Assembly (NCBI GenBank): GCA_002067635.1 | Contig: MVRB01000074.1 | Location: 1-6,406, forward strand | Source of the DNA: Methanomassiliicoccales archaeon PtaU1.Bin030 | GTDB lineage: Archaea > Thermoplasmatota > Thermoplasmata > Methanomassiliicoccales > Methanomassiliicoccaceae | Reading direction: 5' to 3' | DNA: 6,406 nt | Shown here: positions 4,946 to 6,406 of the stretch, one piece after another | Layout of the letters: the number at the start of each line of letters is the position of its first letter | Numbering within the stretch: position 1 is the first letter of the stretch | Translations under genes and position numbers: made by a program | Notes under the pieces: generated by a model | What the model was told of the DNA's origin: nothing | What the model saw: only the letters and a program-made list of their open reading frames with translations | Databases searched by the model: none

Positions 4946-6406
4946 GTGGCCTTGGTCCGATTAGGTAAGATACCGTTGAGATGGTGCGATCCGTGCAACG
5001 TCCCTGTCCTGGAGAGCAAGCAGTGCGGTCGCTGCGGAGGTGCGACCAGGCAGATGGAGATAACGCCTCCGGGCGATGCCCGTCCCGCATCCCCTAGGGA
5101 CCTGAAGCTGGTGAGGGAGATCGTCGACCGGCAGTTCGGTGAGGGCTGCGGAGCGGCGGTCCTCCCGGAAGGTCACTTCTCGCTTATGAACAAGGCCCCT
5201 GCACTGGACCGCATGGACGAGGTCATCGTCGATGGTAGCGTGATCGGTACCCTGCGTTACGACCTAGGGAAGGGATGGACCTTCCTGGCCAGGATGCCCG
5301 CGGCCAAGGCCATGGAGGCCGTCGCATCCCGTGCGGTGGTCATGGCCGACGACGGCGCCCTCAAGCCCATCCTCGGAGGCTCGAACCTCCTGGCACCGGG
5401 TGTGGTCTCCAGGAGCGAGGGCATCTCCGTGGGGGATGAGGTCCTCGTCGTTGACCGCCAGAGAAGGGCCTTCGCTTCCGGGACGGCGCGCATGAGCTCT
5501 GAGGAGATGGTCGAGGGAGCCAAAGGAATGGCGGTAAAGGTGCGTTGGTCGGAGGCACCTGGCATCGTACCGCCGTCCAGGGGCACGTCTGGATGGTCGG
5601 AGACGCTGGAGGCCAACCGCCCGGAGATGGAGCGCAAGATCGCCGAGGCCGTTAAGTTCATGAACCGTGTCATGAACGAGAACGCCGGTCTCCCGGCCGT
5701 GGTCTCGTTCTCGGGTGGCAAGGACTCCCTGGCCACCCTGCTCCTGGGACTGAGGACGGATGTCAAGCTCCCCATACTCTACCTCGACACCGGCCTGGAG
5801 TTCCCGGAAACCCTGCAGCACGTTCACGACGTGGCCCGTCGGCACGACCTCAGGCTCATCCTGGAGGAGGCTCCCAGGGGAGCTTTCGAGGAGGGGTTCA
5901 GGGTATTTGGTCCCCCCGGAAGGGACTACCGCTGGTGCTGCAAGACCAACAAGCTGGGGCCCACTGTCCGGGCCATAGCTGCCAACTTCCCCGAGGGGGT
6001 CCTCTCCTTCATAGGTCAGAGGCGCTATGAGTCCGAGTCCCGCGCCGCCAAGCCCAGGGTGTGGAAGAACCCGTGGACGCCGGGGCAGATCGGGGCCTCG
6101 CCCATACAGAACTGGACGGCACTGCATGTGTGGTTGCTGATCGTGGGAGATGGGGAGCCGTACAATCCTTGGTACGATCGAGGGCTGGACCGCATAGGAT
6201 GCTTGATGTGCCCCGCCTCGGACCTGGCCGAGCTTAAGGTTGTGGAGAGCGGATGCGGGATCTACGGGGAATGGTCGGCAAAGCTACACGACTATGCTTC
6301 CAGCAAGGGCCTCCCGGCCTCCTGGGTGGAACTGGGCATGTGGAGGTGGAAGAGGGTGCCGCCATCGATAACCCAAGAGCTTGAACGGGTCGGGATCTCG
6401 ATCAGG
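4946..6406 (+). CDS. Zinc-ribbon/PUA/PAPS-reductase-like PP-loop protein with Fe-S-type cysteines (3' end outside window)
   Basis: An unbroken frame of 487 codons runs off the right edge. Domains in order: a zinc ribbon with CxxC pairs Cys14/Cys17 and Cys27/Cys30; a middle segment (about 45-125) with a strand-rich EVIVDGSVIGTLRYD region; a PUA-type RNA-binding domain (about 130-201, VVMADDGA...GGSNLLAPGV); and a PAPS-reductase/adenine-nucleotide hydrolase domain from about 240. The last carries the PP-loop SGGKDS (256-261) and LDTGLEFPET (280-289). Cys331-Cys332 and Cys419-x-x-Cys422 give CC-x86-CxxC, nearly the [4Fe-4S] ligand spacing of assimilatory APS reductase. The ECG(L/I)H catalytic motif of sulfonucleotide reductases is not seen in the 65 residues after Cys422. 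The family occurs in archaea, commonly named PAPS reductase. The PUA and zinc ribbon suggest RNA thiolation or modification instead, which is inference. Start: GTG 4946, with an in-frame stop at 4934 and a TTG alternative at 4952. Confidence 0.85.
   Translation, partial: MALVRLGKIPLRWCDPCNVPVLESKQCGRCGGATRQMEITPPGDARPASPRDLKLVREIVDRQFGEGCGAAVLPEGHFSLMNKAPALDRMDEVIVDGSVIGTLRYDLGKGWTFLARMPAAKAMEAVASRAVVMADDGALKPILGGSNLLAPGVVSRSEGISVGDEVLVVDRQRRAFASGTARMSSEEMVEGAKGMAVKVRWSEAPGIVPPSRGTSGWSETLEANRPEMERKIAEAVKFMNRVMNENAGLPAVVSFSGGKDSLATLLLGLRTDVKLPILYLDTGLEFPETLQHVHDVARRHDLRLILEEAPRGAFEEGFRVFGPPGRDYRWCCKTNKLGPTVRAIAANFPEGVLSFIGQRRYESESRAAKPRVWKNPWTPGQIGASPIQNWTALHVWLLIVGDGEPYNPWYDRGLDRIGCLMCPASDLAELKVVESGCGIYGEWSAKLHDYASSKGLPASWVELGMWRWKRVPPSITQELERVGISIR

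Noticed and set aside
5264..6127. Long minus-strand open frame (287 codons)
   Set aside because: It lies opposite the zinc-ribbon/PUA/PP-loop gene, whose plus-strand frame has clear motifs (SGGKDS, LDTG, CxxC pairs). The minus-strand product is low-complexity and rich in Arg, Gly and Pro, typical of an antisense shadow in GC-rich coding DNA.

Overview
The window looks like ordinary, gene-dense archaeal chromosome of moderately high GC. Archaeal origin is well supported. The riboflavin genes are the archaeal types: monofunctional RibB, RibL-type FAD synthetase, and the lumazine-synthase-like archaeal riboflavin synthase. Gene starts are preceded by TATA-like boxes about 26 bases from the probable transcript start. 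Several start codons are GTG, and some transcripts appear leaderless or nearly so. Base composition and protein style suggest a euryarchaeon, possibly a Thermoplasmata/Methanomassiliicoccales-type organism, but that placement is an inference.

Layout. Bases 3-107 hold the last 34 codons of an unrecognised plus-strand gene. Converging on it is a minus-strand SIS-domain bifunctional phosphoglucose/phosphomannose isomerase (229-1266). A 157-base divergent promoter region (1267-1423) separates the isomerase from the plus-strand riboflavin/FAD operon ribB-ribL-ribC-ribH (1424-3453). The operon genes overlap by 4 bases or lie 4 bases apart. A 170-base convergent gap with T-rich tracts on both strands (3454-3623) separates the operon from a minus-strand alanine-type aminotransferase (3624-4814). 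A second divergent promoter region (4815-4945) leads to a plus-strand protein that runs off the right edge (4946-6406). It has a zinc ribbon, a PUA domain and a PAPS-reductase-like PP-loop domain, with four cysteines spaced like the [4Fe-4S] ligands of APS reductase.

How the genes work together. RibB makes 3,4-dihydroxy-2-butanone 4-phosphate from ribulose 5-phosphate. RibH condenses it with the pyrimidine precursor to lumazine. RibC dismutates lumazine to riboflavin, and RibL adenylates FMN to FAD. The pyrimidine branch (ArfA, ArfB, ArfC) and the CTP-dependent riboflavin kinase RibK are not in this window. The isomerase and aminotransferase are central-metabolism neighbours with no evident link to flavin synthesis. 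There is no gene-free stretch over 300 bases, and I see no RNA gene, CRISPR array, insertion sequence or phage gene. The most unusual items are the RNA-binding-plus-sulfur-chemistry protein at the right end and a RibL that lacks cysteine altogether.
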